NCBI GenBank assembly: GCA_036373915.1
Contig: DASUUU010000113.1
Coordinates: 13,475 to 77,474 of the forward strand
DNA length: 64,000 bases
Origin: JASLBX01 sp036373915
GTDB taxonomy: Bacteria; Actinomycetota; Actinomycetes; Jiangellales; Jiangellaceae
Reading direction: 5' to 3'
Positions 36,009 to 44,325 of this stretch are shown piece after piece. Under the pieces are notes generated by a model that saw nothing but the letters and a program-made list of their open reading frames with translations, ran no database searches and was not told the DNA's origin. The first letter of the stretch is position 1. Each line of letters begins with the position of its first letter. A program made the position numbers and the translations under genes.

Positions 36009-36770
36009 ATGTCCACCCTCACCAGAATCGCCAAGACCGAGATGCGGCTCATGCTCCGCGACGCGGCAAGTGCCTTTTTCGGCGTGGTGTTTCCGGGCCT
36101 GCTGCTCGTGACCCTGGCCCTCGTGTTGCCGGGATTCCGCGATGTCATCGACGATCCCGAGGCGCCGGCCGAGTTGATCGGAGTGCGACCGGTCGACATC
36201 TACGTGCCGGTCGTGCTCGCCCTTGCGATCGCGACCGTCGGATTGACCATCTTGCCGGCCTACCTCGCCGGCTACCGCGAGCAAGGCGTGCTGCGGCGGT
36301 TGTCCACCACGCCCGCCGCCCCGCGTGACCTGCTCGGTGCGCAGGTGCTGGTCAACCTCGGGTTCTTGACCGTCGGCTCGCTCATCGCGGTGCTGGCCGG
36401 CGGGATCGCGTTCGATGTCGACTGGCCGTCGAACGTTCCCGCCCTCATCCTGGCCTTCGCGCTCGCGACCGTGGCCAGCTTCGGAATCGGGCTGGTCATC
36501 GCCGCTGTCGTGCCGAGCGCCCGGGTCGCGAGCGGCGTCGGCAGCATCATCTACTTCCCGATGTTGTTCTTCGCCGGAGTGTGGACCCCCGGGGCCGCGA
36601 TGCCGGACACCGCCCGCAGCGTTGCGGATCTCACCCCTATCGGCGCCGCCGCGGAGGCAATGGCCGATGCCTGGTCCGGAGCCTGGCCGGGGGCCCTGCA
36701 CCTGGCCGTGCTGACCGGCTGGGCGGTCGTCGCTGGCTTCGCAGCGGCGCGACTCTTCCGGTGGGAGTAA
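36009..36770 (+). CDS. ABC-2 type transporter permease
   Basis: A 253-residue ABC-2 permease with six transmembrane segments. The family block YREQGVLRRLSTTPAAPRDLLGAQVLV is intact, as is the late FAGVWTPGAAMPD...LTPIGAAAEAM segment. It completes the second exporter unit. The operon thus encodes one GntR regulator and two complete ABC systems, probably for export of a toxic compound or lipid-active agent. Confidence 0.92.
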   Translation: MSTLTRIAKTEMRLMLRDAASAFFGVVFPGLLLVTLALVLPGFRDVIDDPEAPAELIGVRPVDIYVPVVLALAIATVGLTILPAYLAGYREQGVLRRLSTTPAAPRDLLGAQVLVNLGFLTVGSLIAVLAGGIAFDVDWPSNVPALILAFALATVASFGIGLVIAAVVPSARVASGVGSIIYFPMLFFAGVWTPGAAMPDTARSVADLTPIGAAAEAMADAWSGAWPGALHLAVLTGWAVVAGFAAARLFRWE

Positions 36771-36780
36771 TCACCGGCCC

Positions 36781-36814
36781 GACTCGACGCGCCGGACCGG
36801 CGTCGTCCGGAGTC
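36781..36814. terminator. Imperfect hairpin between convergent genes
   Basis: GACTCGACGCGCCGG pairs imperfectly with CCGGCGTCGTCCGGAGTC between the end of the ABC operon and the convergent pentapeptide gene; the inner GCCGG/CCGGC and outer GACT/AGTC pairs are exact. It may serve as a shared terminator, but there is no T-run. Confidence 0.4.
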
Positions 36815-37463
36815 AATCGTCGACCACGATGCCGTGCGCGGCGGCCAGCCCGGGGCCGATCTCGATAAGTTGTCCGCTGCTGATCACCGCGTTTCGGAGC
36901 GAGTCGTAGCCGTCAGCGATGTCCAGCGTGGTCGCCCCGCGGAAATCGACCCGCTTCAGCGTGACGTGAGGCAGGCGAAGGCCTCGAAGCTCAGTGCCCG
37001 GGAACCGGACACCGGTCAGAGTCGCTGCTCCGAGGTCGACGTCGGCCAGGTCGCAGTCCTCGAACGTCACCTCGTCCAGCACCGCAGTTCGCAGGTTCAC
37101 CGAGTCGAGCTTGCACCTGGCGAACGTGACGCGCCGGAACTGCGACCCGTACGCTTCCACGCCGGACAGAGCGGACGAGAGCAGCGTGGAGTCGAGCCAT
37201 ACCGACTCGGCAAGGTCGGTGCCGACGATCCGGCCGCCGCGAACCCAGACGTCGTTGAAGCGGGCCCGCCGAAGCTGCCCGCCCGAGAACGCCACCGAGG
37301 TGAAGGCGCACTCGAGAAACTTGACGTTGCCGAAGTCTCGGTCATCGAACCGCTCCGAGTCGAACCACGCGCCGTCGTACTGCCCGCCGGGATCGAGCGG
37401 ACCTGAGTGTGAGACCAACACGTCGGCGTACGGAAGATCGGACAGCTGCTCAGCCACGGCCAC
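36813..37463 (-). CDS. Pentapeptide-repeat protein
   Basis: A 216-residue protein whose residues of about 35-190 follow a five-residue period with a central Leu/Phe (ERFDDRDFGNVKFLECAFTSVAF, CKLDSVNLRTAVLDEVTFEDCDLADVDLGAATL), which folds as a right-handed quadrilateral beta helix. Some family members, such as MfpA and Qnr, mimic DNA and protect gyrase, but no residue here proves that. It is a single gene, 17 bases before the next minus-strand gene in transcription order. Confidence 0.88.
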   Translation of the reverse strand: MAVAEQLSDLPYADVLVSHSGPLDPGGQYDGAWFDSERFDDRDFGNVKFLECAFTSVAFSGGQLRRARFNDVWVRGGRIVGTDLAESVWLDSTLLSSALSGVEAYGSQFRRVTFARCKLDSVNLRTAVLDEVTFEDCDLADVDLGAATLTGVRFPGTELRGLRLPHVTLKRVDFRGATTLDIADGYDSLRNAVISSGQLIEIGPGLAAAHGIVVDD

Positions 37464-37480
37464 GACGACAACCTACTGGT

Positions 37481-37906
37481 TCAGTCCGACAGGACTCCTT
37501 CACCGAGCTCACCCGTCGCGAGGTAGAGCAGTGCCCGCCCGTAGGCCTCCTCGGGTTCGTCGGCACCCACCACGATCCTGCGCCCGTCGACCTCCAGCTC
37601 GATCTGGTAGCCCCCGCCGTCGCGGGCCAGCAGGACGAACGAACCGCCGAGCAGTTCCCTCAGCTGTGCCTCGCTCGGCAGCCACAGCGCGGCCTCCTGC
37701 TCGACCGAGTCCAGCGCCCATTCCACTGTTCCGTTGAACCCGATGACCCGCCCGGTGGGAAACTCGTGGACGTCGATCGTCATATGGCTGAGCACGAACA
37801 CGTCGTCGTCCATATCGCGATCAGGTAGCACGAACCGGTCACCGGGCGCGGGCTCCCACCGCACGCCTGCGGCGCGCAATCGCTTGGCCAGCTCGATCGA
37901 GATCAC
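37481..37906 (-). CDS. Conserved-looking hypothetical protein, about 141 residues
   Basis: A soluble, acidic protein (MISIELAKRLRAAGVRWEPAPGDRFVLPDRDMDDDVFVLSHMTIDV...). Codon use is normal and the start is well placed at an ATG. It has alternating strands and a helical segment (LPSEAQLRELLGGSFVLLARDGGGYQIELEVDGRRIVVGADEPEEAYGRALLYL) but no motif I can name. It is followed in the same direction by the pentapeptide gene after 17 bases, so the two are likely co-transcribed. Confidence 0.7.
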   Translation of the reverse strand: MISIELAKRLRAAGVRWEPAPGDRFVLPDRDMDDDVFVLSHMTIDVHEFPTGRVIGFNGTVEWALDSVEQEAALWLPSEAQLRELLGGSFVLLARDGGGYQIELEVDGRRIVVGADEPEEAYGRALLYLATGELGEGVLSD

Positions 37907-38041
37907 CCTTCCATTGTGAGCACATGCTCGGCTCCTTGTGGGGGGTGCACTCTCCGAGCCGCACTCATTGCAGAGCCCTGGAGAAGCCCAACCAGTCGAA
38001 CTGGGCAGCGGAATCCGTCCAGGGCAGCGATAATCGACGTC

Positions 38042-38362
38042 ATGACTCAGGGGGATGAGATACAGGGGGACGTCGGGACGACGGTTACGGCCATCGCCCG
38101 CATGCCCGGGCAGGAACAGCCGACGGACGAGACGGCCCGGCTAAAGCCCGTGACCCGTCGAGGGCGGCTCGTCCTGGCCCACCACGACTCCGACCTGCTC
38201 GAGCTCGAGACCGCACACGGCCGGGTCGAGCTACTGGGGCCGTACGGCACCGAGGCACATGAGGGTGACGAAGTCGAGATCGTCGGATTGCCTGACCCGA
38301 CAGCCAGGCATCCGAACACACAGCCTGCACTTCTGATCCAGCAGATGCGGCGCCTGGCCTGA
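38042..38362 (+). CDS. Small hypothetical protein
   Basis: A 106-residue protein starting at ATG 38042 (MTQGDEIQGDVGTTVTAIARM). The second half (RRGRLVLAHHDSDLLELETAHGRVELLGPYGTEAHEGDEVEIVGLPDP) looks like a small beta barrel of the OB or S1 kind, ending in LLIQQMRRLA. No catalytic motif is present and I do not recognise the family. It is convergent with the rhodanese gene. The 130 bases before it contain a GCTCGG/CCGAGC hairpin and nothing else evident. Confidence 0.55.
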   Translation: MTQGDEIQGDVGTTVTAIARMPGQEQPTDETARLKPVTRRGRLVLAHHDSDLLELETAHGRVELLGPYGTEAHEGDEVEIVGLPDPTARHPNTQPALLIQQMRRLA

Positions 38363-38383
38363 CCGTCGTCGCGGGTAAGGGCA

Positions 38384-38719
38384 CTAGCCGGGGTCGTTGG
38401 CCGGCAACCCGGTTTCGACGGGCATGCCGGCGGCCACCCAGTCATAGGTGCCGCCGGCGACGTTGCGTGCGTCGAAGCCGAGCTGGGCCAGGAACTGAAC
38501 AGCCTGCATGCTGCGAGCACCGACCGCGCACACGAAGTACAACGGCTCGTCGCGAGGCAGTTCGGAGTACCGGACCGGCACCGTCGCGAGTGGCATCAGA
38601 ATCGCGTCGGGGACGTGCCCGCGGGCATACTCGTCGGGCTCGCGCACGTCGACCACGACCGCACCCTCGGCGATCGCTGCCGCCAACTCGTTCGCGCTTA
38701 CCTCGGCCGACCCCCTCAT
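38384..38719 (-). CDS. Rhodanese-like sulfurtransferase domain protein
   Basis: A 111-residue single-domain rhodanese. The N-terminal VVDVREPDEYARGHVPDAILMPL is diagnostic, and the active-site loop FVCAVGARSMQA supplies the catalytic Cys (about residue 70). The CxxGxRS form is typical of PspE/GlpE-like sulfurtransferases. Its ATG overlaps the stop of the DtxR regulator gene upstream by four bases, so its expression follows metal-dependent control. A link to iron-sulfur metabolism is plausible but inferred. Confidence 0.92.
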   Translation of the reverse strand: MRGSAEVSANELAAAIAEGAVVVDVREPDEYARGHVPDAILMPLATVPVRYSELPRDEPLYFVCAVGARSMQAVQFLAQLGFDARNVAGGTYDWVAAGMPVETGLPANDPG

Positions 38720-39399
38720 GCCGCGCTCACGAACACGTGGCTCGCGTCCTGGTCGCTCAGGATGACCCCGTGGTCACCCGTGGACACGGTGACACCGTCG
38801 TCTGCGCGCCCGACCATGATCGTTACGCCCGGACGTACGCCCGCCTCGTCCAGTGCGGCCAGCAGCGTCTCGTCCGTCTGCAACGGCTCGCCGATACGGT
38901 TGAGGATGCGTGTCGCCCCTGCGTCGATCTCGCCGTCGAGAGGTGCCATCCCGGGCGGGGCGGGCTTCGGCCGAGCCGGGCTACCGAGCTCGTCCAGGCC
39001 GGGAATCGGGTTACCGTACGGATCTTCCGTAGGGTCCTTGAGCAGGGCGACCAGGCGCCGTTCAACGGCTTCGGATATGACGTGTTCCCATCGGCACGCC
39101 TCGTTGTGAACCAACTCCCACGACAGGCCGATCACGTCGACGAGAAGTCGTTCGGCCAGCCGGTGCTTGCGCATGACCCGGGTGGCCAGCGCCTTGCCCA
39201 GGTCGGTCAGCTCCAGGTGACGGTCGGCTTCGAGATAGACCAGACCATCACGCTCCATGCGCGCGACGGTCTGGCTGACGGTGGGACCGGACTGGTGCAG
39301 GCGCTCCGCGATACGGGCGCGCAACGGCACCACGCCCTCCTCCTCCAACTCGAAGATGACCTTGAGATACATCTCCGTAGTGTCGATGAGGTCATTCAC
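38716..39399 (-). CDS. DtxR/IdeR-type iron-dependent regulator
   Basis: A 227-residue metalloregulator. The winged helix (ARIAERLHQSGPTVSQTVARMERDGLV) is followed by a dimerisation and metal domain in which the DtxR ligands fall at the same residue numbers as in the diphtheria protein: Met10, His79, Glu83, His98, Cys102, Glu105 and His106. The C-terminal SH3/FeoA-like domain is present. It therefore binds Fe2+ and represses iron genes. A near-consensus DtxR box lies 29 bases upstream of its start. Confidence 0.93.
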   Translation of the reverse strand: MNDLIDTTEMYLKVIFELEEEGVVPLRARIAERLHQSGPTVSQTVARMERDGLVYLEADRHLELTDLGKALATRVMRKHRLAERLLVDVIGLSWELVHNEACRWEHVISEAVERRLVALLKDPTEDPYGNPIPGLDELGSPARPKPAPPGMAPLDGEIDAGATRILNRIGEPLQTDETLLAALDEAGVRPGVTIMVGRADDGVTVSTGDHGVILSDQDASHVFVSAA

Positions 39400-39427
39400 C
39401 CGCGCGGCTCCTCGTCGTCGTGCAGTG

Positions 39428-39446
39428 TTAGTTCAGCCTATCCTCG
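39428..39446. promoter_or_regulatory. DtxR/IdeR box between dtxR and parA
   Basis: TTAGTTCAGCCTATCCTCG matches the 19-bp consensus TTAGGTTAGSCTAACCTAA at 14 positions, including both half-site cores. It lies in the 53-bp gap between the divergent regulator and parA-like genes, so it could control both. Confidence 0.6.
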
Positions 39447-39452
39447 CTTATC

Positions 39453-40241
39453 GTGCTGACAGTTAGCGTGCTGAGCCTCAAGGGCGGGGTGGGCAAGACC
39501 ACCGTGGCCCTCGGACTCGCCGGAGCCGCCCCGGCCCGTGGCCTGCTCGCGCTCTTGGTCGACCTCGACCCGCAGGCCAACGCGACCGTCGCCGTCGACC
39601 CGCCCGAGGTCAAGTTCACGACGAATGACATCCTGGCCGACCCGCCTGCCGTGATCGCAGCCGATGCCATCACGACGACCGCATGGGGGCCCGCCATTTC
39701 AGTGATCCCCGGCGAACCGGCTCTGGCAGTACGCAACACGGACGGCAAACTCGGCGAGCACCGGTTACGCACGGCGCTCAAGGGTCTGTCAGGCATCGAC
39801 TTGATCATCATCGACTGCCCGCCCAACCTCGGCCCGCTGACCAACAACGCACTCGCAGCCAGCGACCTTGCCCTCGTCGTCACCGAGCCCACCATGTTCT
39901 CCGTCGCGGCCGCCCAACAAACGTTGGCCGGCATCGACCTCGTCCGCCAGCGCTTCAACCTCCGGCTGCAGCCGGCCGGACTGGTTGTCAACCGGGCCCG
40001 GCCGCGGTCCGTCGAGCATCGCTTCCGGATCGACGAGTTGCTGACGGCCTACCGGGATCTGGTCCTCACTCCGGTACTGCCCGAGCGATCGGCCATCTCT
40101 CAGGCTCAAGGCAGTGGACGAGCGATCCAGAGCTGGCCGACATCGGGCGCCCGGGAGGTAAGCCGCATCTTTGCGGAGTACCTCGAACGCCTGCTCACCG
40201 CCAAGTCACGAGTAGCCCCACTCACGAGAGGCGTACGATGA
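39453..40241 (+). CDS. ParA-family ATPase
   Basis: A 262-residue deviant Walker ATPase of the ParA/MinD group. KGGVGKTT is at residues 10-17, Walker A' is LVDLDPQANAT and Walker B is LIIIDCPPNLGPLTNNAL; the C-terminal half has QTLAGIDLVRQRFN and LVVNRARPRSVEHRF. There is no N-terminal helix-turn-helix, so it is like the short ParA of type Ib partition systems. The GTG at 39453 has no ribosome site and may be translated from a leaderless message. The next gene overlaps it by four bases and encodes a small ribbon-helix-helix-like protein. Confidence 0.88.
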   Translation: MLTVSVLSLKGGVGKTTVALGLAGAAPARGLLALLVDLDPQANATVAVDPPEVKFTTNDILADPPAVIAADAITTTAWGPAISVIPGEPALAVRNTDGKLGEHRLRTALKGLSGIDLIIIDCPPNLGPLTNNALAASDLALVVTEPTMFSVAAAQQTLAGIDLVRQRFNLRLQPAGLVVNRARPRSVEHRFRIDELLTAYRDLVLTPVLPERSAISQAQGSGRAIQSWPTSGAREVSRIFAEYLERLLTAKSRVAPLTRGVR

Positions 40242-40492
40242 ACCCCTTGCCGCGGCCACGACCCGCACTTCAACGATCCGACGACGGCACGGTTCAACTG
40301 GTCGGGCGGCCCGTTTCGTCCCTTGCCGTCGACGTAACCAAGGTCAAGAAGAAGGACAACGTCGACGAGGTCCAACTTGTCGTGACGCTGTCCAAGCGGG
40401 TTCGCAAGCAGCTACGGCGCAAGGCCGAGCGATACGGATGGACGGCCGAACAAGCCGCGGCGCACGTCTTGCGGGCCTGGGCCGACCGCTGA
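40238..40492 (+). CDS. Small ribbon-helix-helix-like protein, probable ParA partner
   Basis: An 84-residue basic protein translationally coupled to the ParA gene (ATGA overlap). The first 40 residues are flexible; residues of about 44-82 (EVQLVVTLSKRVRKQLRRKAERYGWTAEQAAAHVLRAWAD) have the strand-helix-helix pattern of ribbon-helix-helix DNA-binding proteins such as ParG and omega. In type Ib partition systems a protein of this kind is the centromere-binding partner of a short ParA. A role in DNA or cargo segregation is inferred from this pairing. Confidence 0.7.
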   Translation: MNPLPRPRPALQRSDDGTVQLVGRPVSSLAVDVTKVKKKDNVDEVQLVVTLSKRVRKQLRRKAERYGWTAEQAAAHVLRAWADR

Positions 40493-40514
40493 GGCGCTCG
40501 CCGGACACGGCTGA

Positions 40515-41648
40515 TCAGTTGTCATCCAGCCATTGGCCCTTGGCCATCACGGCCCGGAGCGCCAACGTCTCGTCGAGCACGAGGAGGTCGGCTTCGAGCC
40601 CGGCTCGAAGTTCACCAACCTGCTCGGACAGGCCGAGTAGCCGTGCGGGCGTTGTCGAAGCCATCCGGACAGCATCCTCGACCGGTACACCGGCCTGGAC
40701 CACGAACCGGAACGCGCGATCCATCGTGAGTGTGCTGCCGGCGATCGCGCCACCGTCGACGAGCCGCGCGACACCGTCGACCACCCGGACGGCTAGATCA
40801 CCAAGGACGTAGTCACCGTCCCCCGCGCCGGCGGCGTCCATCGCGTCGGTGACCAGTACCACTCGCTCGATCCCGGCCGCGGCGATCGCCATCCGGACGA
40901 TCGCCGGGTGCAGGTGGACACCGTCGCAGATCAGCTCGGCGGTGACGCGCTCGTCTTCGAGGAGGGCGGGGATCGGCCCAGGCTCGCGATGGTGCACCGG
41001 TCGCATCGCGTTGAACAGGTGGGTCGCGACTGTCGCGCCGGCGTCGATCGCGGCTCTGGTCTCGTCGTACGACGCATCGGTGTGGCCGACCGCCGCTATC
41101 ACACCCTCGCCGGCGAGTGTCGCCACCGCGTCGACCGCATGCTCGAGCTCGGCGGCCAGCGTCACCATCTTTATCGATCCGCGCCCTGCGTCGAGCAACT
41201 TGCGGACGACACCGGGTTCTGGGTCGATCAGCAGCGCCGGATCGTGCGCCCCTCGACGCTCCGCCGACAGGAACGGCCCCTCGAGGTGGATACCCGCGAG
41301 CACGCCGGCTTCGACCAGCTCCGCCAACTCGGAGACGGCCGCACCGAGTGTCGCCGGCGTAGCAGAGACCAGGCTCGCCATCGTCGTCGTGGTGCCGTGG
41401 CTCCGGTGCAGAGCCGCGGCGGTGATCGCCTGGTCCTGGTCACCCGGGACGTACGACGCCCGGCCGCCGCCGTGCACGTGTATGTCGACGAACCCCGGTA
41501 CGACCCAAGCCCCATCGAGCTCGCGGTCGGGCGGCTGCGGGGGCCGGCCGGTTCCGAACCCGGTTATGGTCCGGCCCTCGGTCTGCAGCCAGCCGGCTTC
41601 CAGCACGCCGTCCGGGGTGACGATCCTTCCGCCCGAAATCACGGTCAC
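40515..41648 (-). CDS. nagA: N-acetylglucosamine-6-phosphate deacetylase
   Basis: A 377-residue amidohydrolase that removes acetate from GlcNAc-6-phosphate, feeding cell-wall sugar recycling. Conserved blocks are PGFVDIHVHGGG (about 48-59), HLEGPFLSAERRGAH with the metal Glu, AAVGHTDA, THLFNAMRP, LICDGVHLHPA and LVTDAM with the catalytic Asp. I start at GTG 41648 (VTVISGGRIV); further upstream the frame loses family similarity. No nagB or transporter gene is adjacent. Confidence 0.93.
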   Translation of the reverse strand: MTVISGGRIVTPDGVLEAGWLQTEGRTITGFGTGRPPQPPDRELDGAWVVPGFVDIHVHGGGRASYVPGDQDQAITAAALHRSHGTTTTMASLVSATPATLGAAVSELAELVEAGVLAGIHLEGPFLSAERRGAHDPALLIDPEPGVVRKLLDAGRGSIKMVTLAAELEHAVDAVATLAGEGVIAAVGHTDASYDETRAAIDAGATVATHLFNAMRPVHHREPGPIPALLEDERVTAELICDGVHLHPAIVRMAIAAAGIERVVLVTDAMDAAGAGDGDYVLGDLAVRVVDGVARLVDGGAIAGSTLTMDRAFRFVVQAGVPVEDAVRMASTTPARLLGLSEQVGELRAGLEADLLVLDETLALRAVMAKGQWLDDN

Positions 41649-41729
41649 GGGTCTTCGCACCTCTCGCAGGATTGCCCGACCAGGACCAGGCCACCGTACC
41701 GGCACATCCGGCCCGCTACCGTCTGCGGC

Positions 41730-42416
41730 ATGACGCTGACAGTGCACCATCGCTTCCGTGGGCCGTCGGATTCGGGCAATGGCGGCTACGTATGCGGCCT
41801 GCTGGCATCGAGAGCGGCGCCGGAGCTCACCGGATCGGGAGTCGTGGTGACACTTCGCAAGCCGCCACCGCTGGACTCCCCTCTTGCCGTCGTGTCCGGG
41901 GGTGACGGGCTGCGGCTCATGCACGGGGAATCGCTGGTCGCCGAGGCCGCCCGCTCACGTCTGGACGTCGCCGCCGTGACTCCGGTGGATGCCGCCGCGG
42001 CGCTGGAGGCTTCCCGGCACTATCCCGGCTTCGACAAGCACCCGTTTCCGCAGTGTTTCGTCTGCGGCCCGGAGCGCGATCCAGGCGACGCCCTGCGGCT
42101 GTTCCCCGGCCGGCTCGGCGATGGCCGGACGGCCTGCGTCTGGAGCGTCACTGGCGAGTTCGCCGGCCGGCCAGAACTCGTGTGGGCGGCGCTCGACTGC
42201 CCCGGCGGGTGGTCGGCCGAGATAGAAGGGCGGCCGATGGTGCTCGGCCGGATGACCGCCCTGGTGAACGCGTTGCCGGAGGGTGGCGAAGAGTGCGTCG
42301 TTATGGGGCGACTGCTGGGCTCTGAGGGTCGCAAGACGTGGACCGCGTCGACGGTGTACGGCACGGACGGCCGAGAGCTGGGAAGGGCTCACGCGACCTG
42401 GATATCCATCGCATAG
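41730..42416 (+). CDS. Hotdog-fold protein, thioesterase-like
   Basis: A 228-residue protein. NGGYVCGLLAS and VVVTLRKPPPLDSPL resemble the double-hotdog acyl-CoA thioesterase pattern; a FPQCFVCGPER motif with two Cys sits in the middle, and the second half (ALDCPGGWSAEI, VLGRMTALVNALPEGGEECVVMGRLLGSEGRKTWTASTVYG) fits a second hotdog. A catalytic residue cannot be assigned. It is divergent from nagA with an 81-bp gap. Confidence 0.72.
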   Translation: MTLTVHHRFRGPSDSGNGGYVCGLLASRAAPELTGSGVVVTLRKPPPLDSPLAVVSGGDGLRLMHGESLVAEAARSRLDVAAVTPVDAAAALEASRHYPGFDKHPFPQCFVCGPERDPGDALRLFPGRLGDGRTACVWSVTGEFAGRPELVWAALDCPGGWSAEIEGRPMVLGRMTALVNALPEGGEECVVMGRLLGSEGRKTWTASTVYGTDGRELGRAHATWISIA

Positions 42417-42443
42417 GCAGCCTCGCGCCGGACACCGAATCGC

Positions 42444-42764
42444 TCAACGGGCATACAGGTAGATGAGTTCGATGGAGGCCAGGCTGAGCACCAGGACCGT
42501 GACAGCGACGGGCAGCCGGGCGTCCGGGAGCGGGGTCGCCGACTCGAGTGCGCGGTGTGCGTTCTGGTACCGGCGACCGGCCGACACGAGGACGTTGACG
42601 GCGAGTGGCAGCGTGAAGATCGTGAAGATGACTGTGACCACACCGAGCTCGCCGACCGTGATGCGGGAAGCCAGCAGGACGGCGACGAGCAGCGCCAGGC
42701 CGGTCCGGGTCCAGGCCAGCGCCGTTCGTTCGTTCTGCAGGCCCGGATCGTATGGGGTCTCCAT
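42444..42764 (-). CDS. DUF202 membrane protein
   Basis: A 106-residue protein with three transmembrane segments. It has the DUF202 signature LQNERTALAWTRTGLALLV near the N-terminus. It begins at ATG 42764, eight bases after the stop of a second DUF202 gene, so the two form an operon. Biochemical function of the family is unknown. Confidence 0.85.
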   Translation of the reverse strand: METPYDPGLQNERTALAWTRTGLALLVAVLLASRITVGELGVVTVIFTIFTLPLAVNVLVSAGRRYQNAHRALESATPLPDARLPVAVTVLVLSLASIELIYLYAR

Positions 42765-42772
42765 GGCAGCGC

Positions 42773-43165
42773 TCAGGTGGCGAAGATGGCGACCACAGTG
42801 ACCGCACCCACGACGACCAGACCGAAGGCCAGCAGTGGGGCAAGGGTCGGCGATGGCAGCGGGCGCGATTCCCGCAGGGCTCGTTCGGCCCTCGCCCATC
42901 GCACGAAGGCGCCACCGCTCGCGATGGCCCCGAGCACTACCAGGACGGTCACCAGGATGCGTCTGGCGTTGTCATCGGCCGGGACGGACAGTCCTTCGAG
43001 TGCCACGCCGGTCGCGAGCAGCGCCAATCCCGTCCGGATCCAGGCTAGGAACGTTCGCTCGTTGGCGAAGGTGAACCGCGGATCCGGCTCGTCGCCCCGT
43101 CCGTACACTCGTTTCGGCCACCGGCGGCCGCTGCCGGTGCCGTCAGTTCCGTTGTCGACGCCCAC
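42773..43165 (-). CDS. DUF202 membrane protein, YidH-like
   Basis: A protein of about 130 residues with three transmembrane segments and the signature FTFANERTFLAWIRTGLALLATGVALEGL, typical of YidH. The start is given as GTG 43165, but no good ribosome site is visible and a later start is possible. It is paired with the smaller DUF202 gene downstream. The roughly 100 bases before it show no gene. Confidence 0.8.
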   Translation of the reverse strand: MGVDNGTDGTGSGRRWPKRVYGRGDEPDPRFTFANERTFLAWIRTGLALLATGVALEGLSVPADDNARRILVTVLVVLGAIASGGAFVRWARAERALRESRPLPSPTLAPLLAFGLVVVGAVTVVAIFAT

Positions 43166-43269
43166 GACGTGCCAGCATGTCAGGTTCGCCAGGACTATGC
43201 GGCGACGGCGGTGGCGATGACGGCGCTTGATCCTGCGACAAGATCGCCGTTGCTGACTTCCGCACGCGC

Positions 43270-44325
43270 TCAGACGCGGATGGCCGCCGCACCGGCGGTC
43301 CACGCGGCCTGGACGCCAAGGAACCGGCCGATGTCGGCCACCTCCGAGTCGATGCCGGATCGCATGTCGTCGGCGAGCGCTCCGAACGGCCGTACGGTGA
43401 TGTTCATCATGCCGCGACGCCGGACCGCCTCCCAGGTGCCGACGGCCTGCCCGTCGGCCACGACCGTCGGCATGACGTAGCCTCCGCCGGTCCAGACCGC
43501 GTGGGCGTACTGGGCCGGCACGATCAGCTCTCGGGTCCGGTAACCGAGCAGGTAGGGGTCGAAGTGGGGCAGCAGCCGGACCGCCGACCGCATCGGCACT
43601 CTGGGTACTTCGGTCGGTCCGAGAGTGCTCCAAGCCTGCCGAGCGTCCACCGCAGGCAGCCCCGCCCACGCCGCGAGATCGCGCGCGTCGGTCGGGCCGT
43701 ACGCCGCCCGGTAGCGACGAGCCAACTCTCCCAGTGCCTTGGTCCGGGTACGCCGCTCGGACCGGGGTTCGCGAGCGATCCACGTCGGTTCGTGGCCGCG
43801 GTCGGGCCCGAAGCACAGTCGTCCGCTCAACGCCGCGTGGCGGATCAGGTGGATGCCACGCTGACCGCTCGAGTCGATACCGGCCGATTCGAGGGCTTCG
43901 AAGAGTTCCGCCCGGGATAGCGGCCCGCCGTCGGCAAGGGCCTCGCTCAGGACGGCCGACGAGCGAAGCAGGGTCTCGTCGTCGAGCCCGAGCTCGCTGC
44001 GCCGGCGCGCCGTCCGCGCAATGATCGTCTGTCGGACCAGGCCCAGCAACCAGTCCAGATCATCGGACGCGACAAGGTGCAGCGTGCCCCGGAACAGCCA
44101 GGTCCGGATCAACTCACCCGAGGCTTGAGCGGCGGCGACATCGGCGGCGGTGGTGCCGCTGGCACGGGCCCGAATGGCGAGTGCCGCCGCCGAAGGCAAC
44201 TGCGCCTGAACCGCGATCAGGTGGCGAACGATGTCGACCGGCCGGGCCGGCTCACGCGGGGGCGCGAGCATCTGCGCCGCCGCCCGAGCGGTCCGGGTAG
44301 CGTCCACGCCGTCGAGATCTGTCAC
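43270..44325 (-). CDS. Winged-helix AlkZ/YcaQ-like protein (HTH_42 family)
   Basis: A 351-residue protein of the AlkZ-like family (DNA glycosylases that open interstrand crosslinks or remove bulky alkyl bases). Near the start, RHLIAVQAQLPSAAALAIRARAS contains the Q-x-Q motif that forms the catalytic centre in AlkZ/YcaQ; later segments are TWLFRGTLHLVASDDLDWLL and ELARRYRAAYGPTDARDLAAWAGL. Its GTG overlaps the nuoB stop (GTGA), so it is translated with the nuoAB pair, an odd partner for a repair enzyme. Activity on a given lesion is unproven. Confidence 0.82.
   Translation of the reverse strand: MTDLDGVDATRTARAAAQMLAPPREPARPVDIVRHLIAVQAQLPSAAALAIRARASGTTAADVAAAQASGELIRTWLFRGTLHLVASDDLDWLLGLVRQTIIARTARRRSELGLDDETLLRSSAVLSEALADGGPLSRAELFEALESAGIDSSGQRGIHLIRHAALSGRLCFGPDRGHEPTWIAREPRSERRTRTKALGELARRYRAAYGPTDARDLAAWAGLPAVDARQAWSTLGPTEVPRVPMRSAVRLLPHFDPYLLGYRTRELIVPAQYAHAVWTGGGYVMPTVVADGQAVGTWEAVRRRGMMNITVRPFGALADDMRSGIDSEVADIGRFLGVQAAWTAGAAAIRV

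Noticed and set aside
39453..40492. Chromosomal parAB origin region
   Set aside because: The ParA lacks a neighbouring ParB with the long helix-turn-helix form, and no parS-like sites, dnaA, gidB or rpmH genes are present, so this is not the oriC partition locus.
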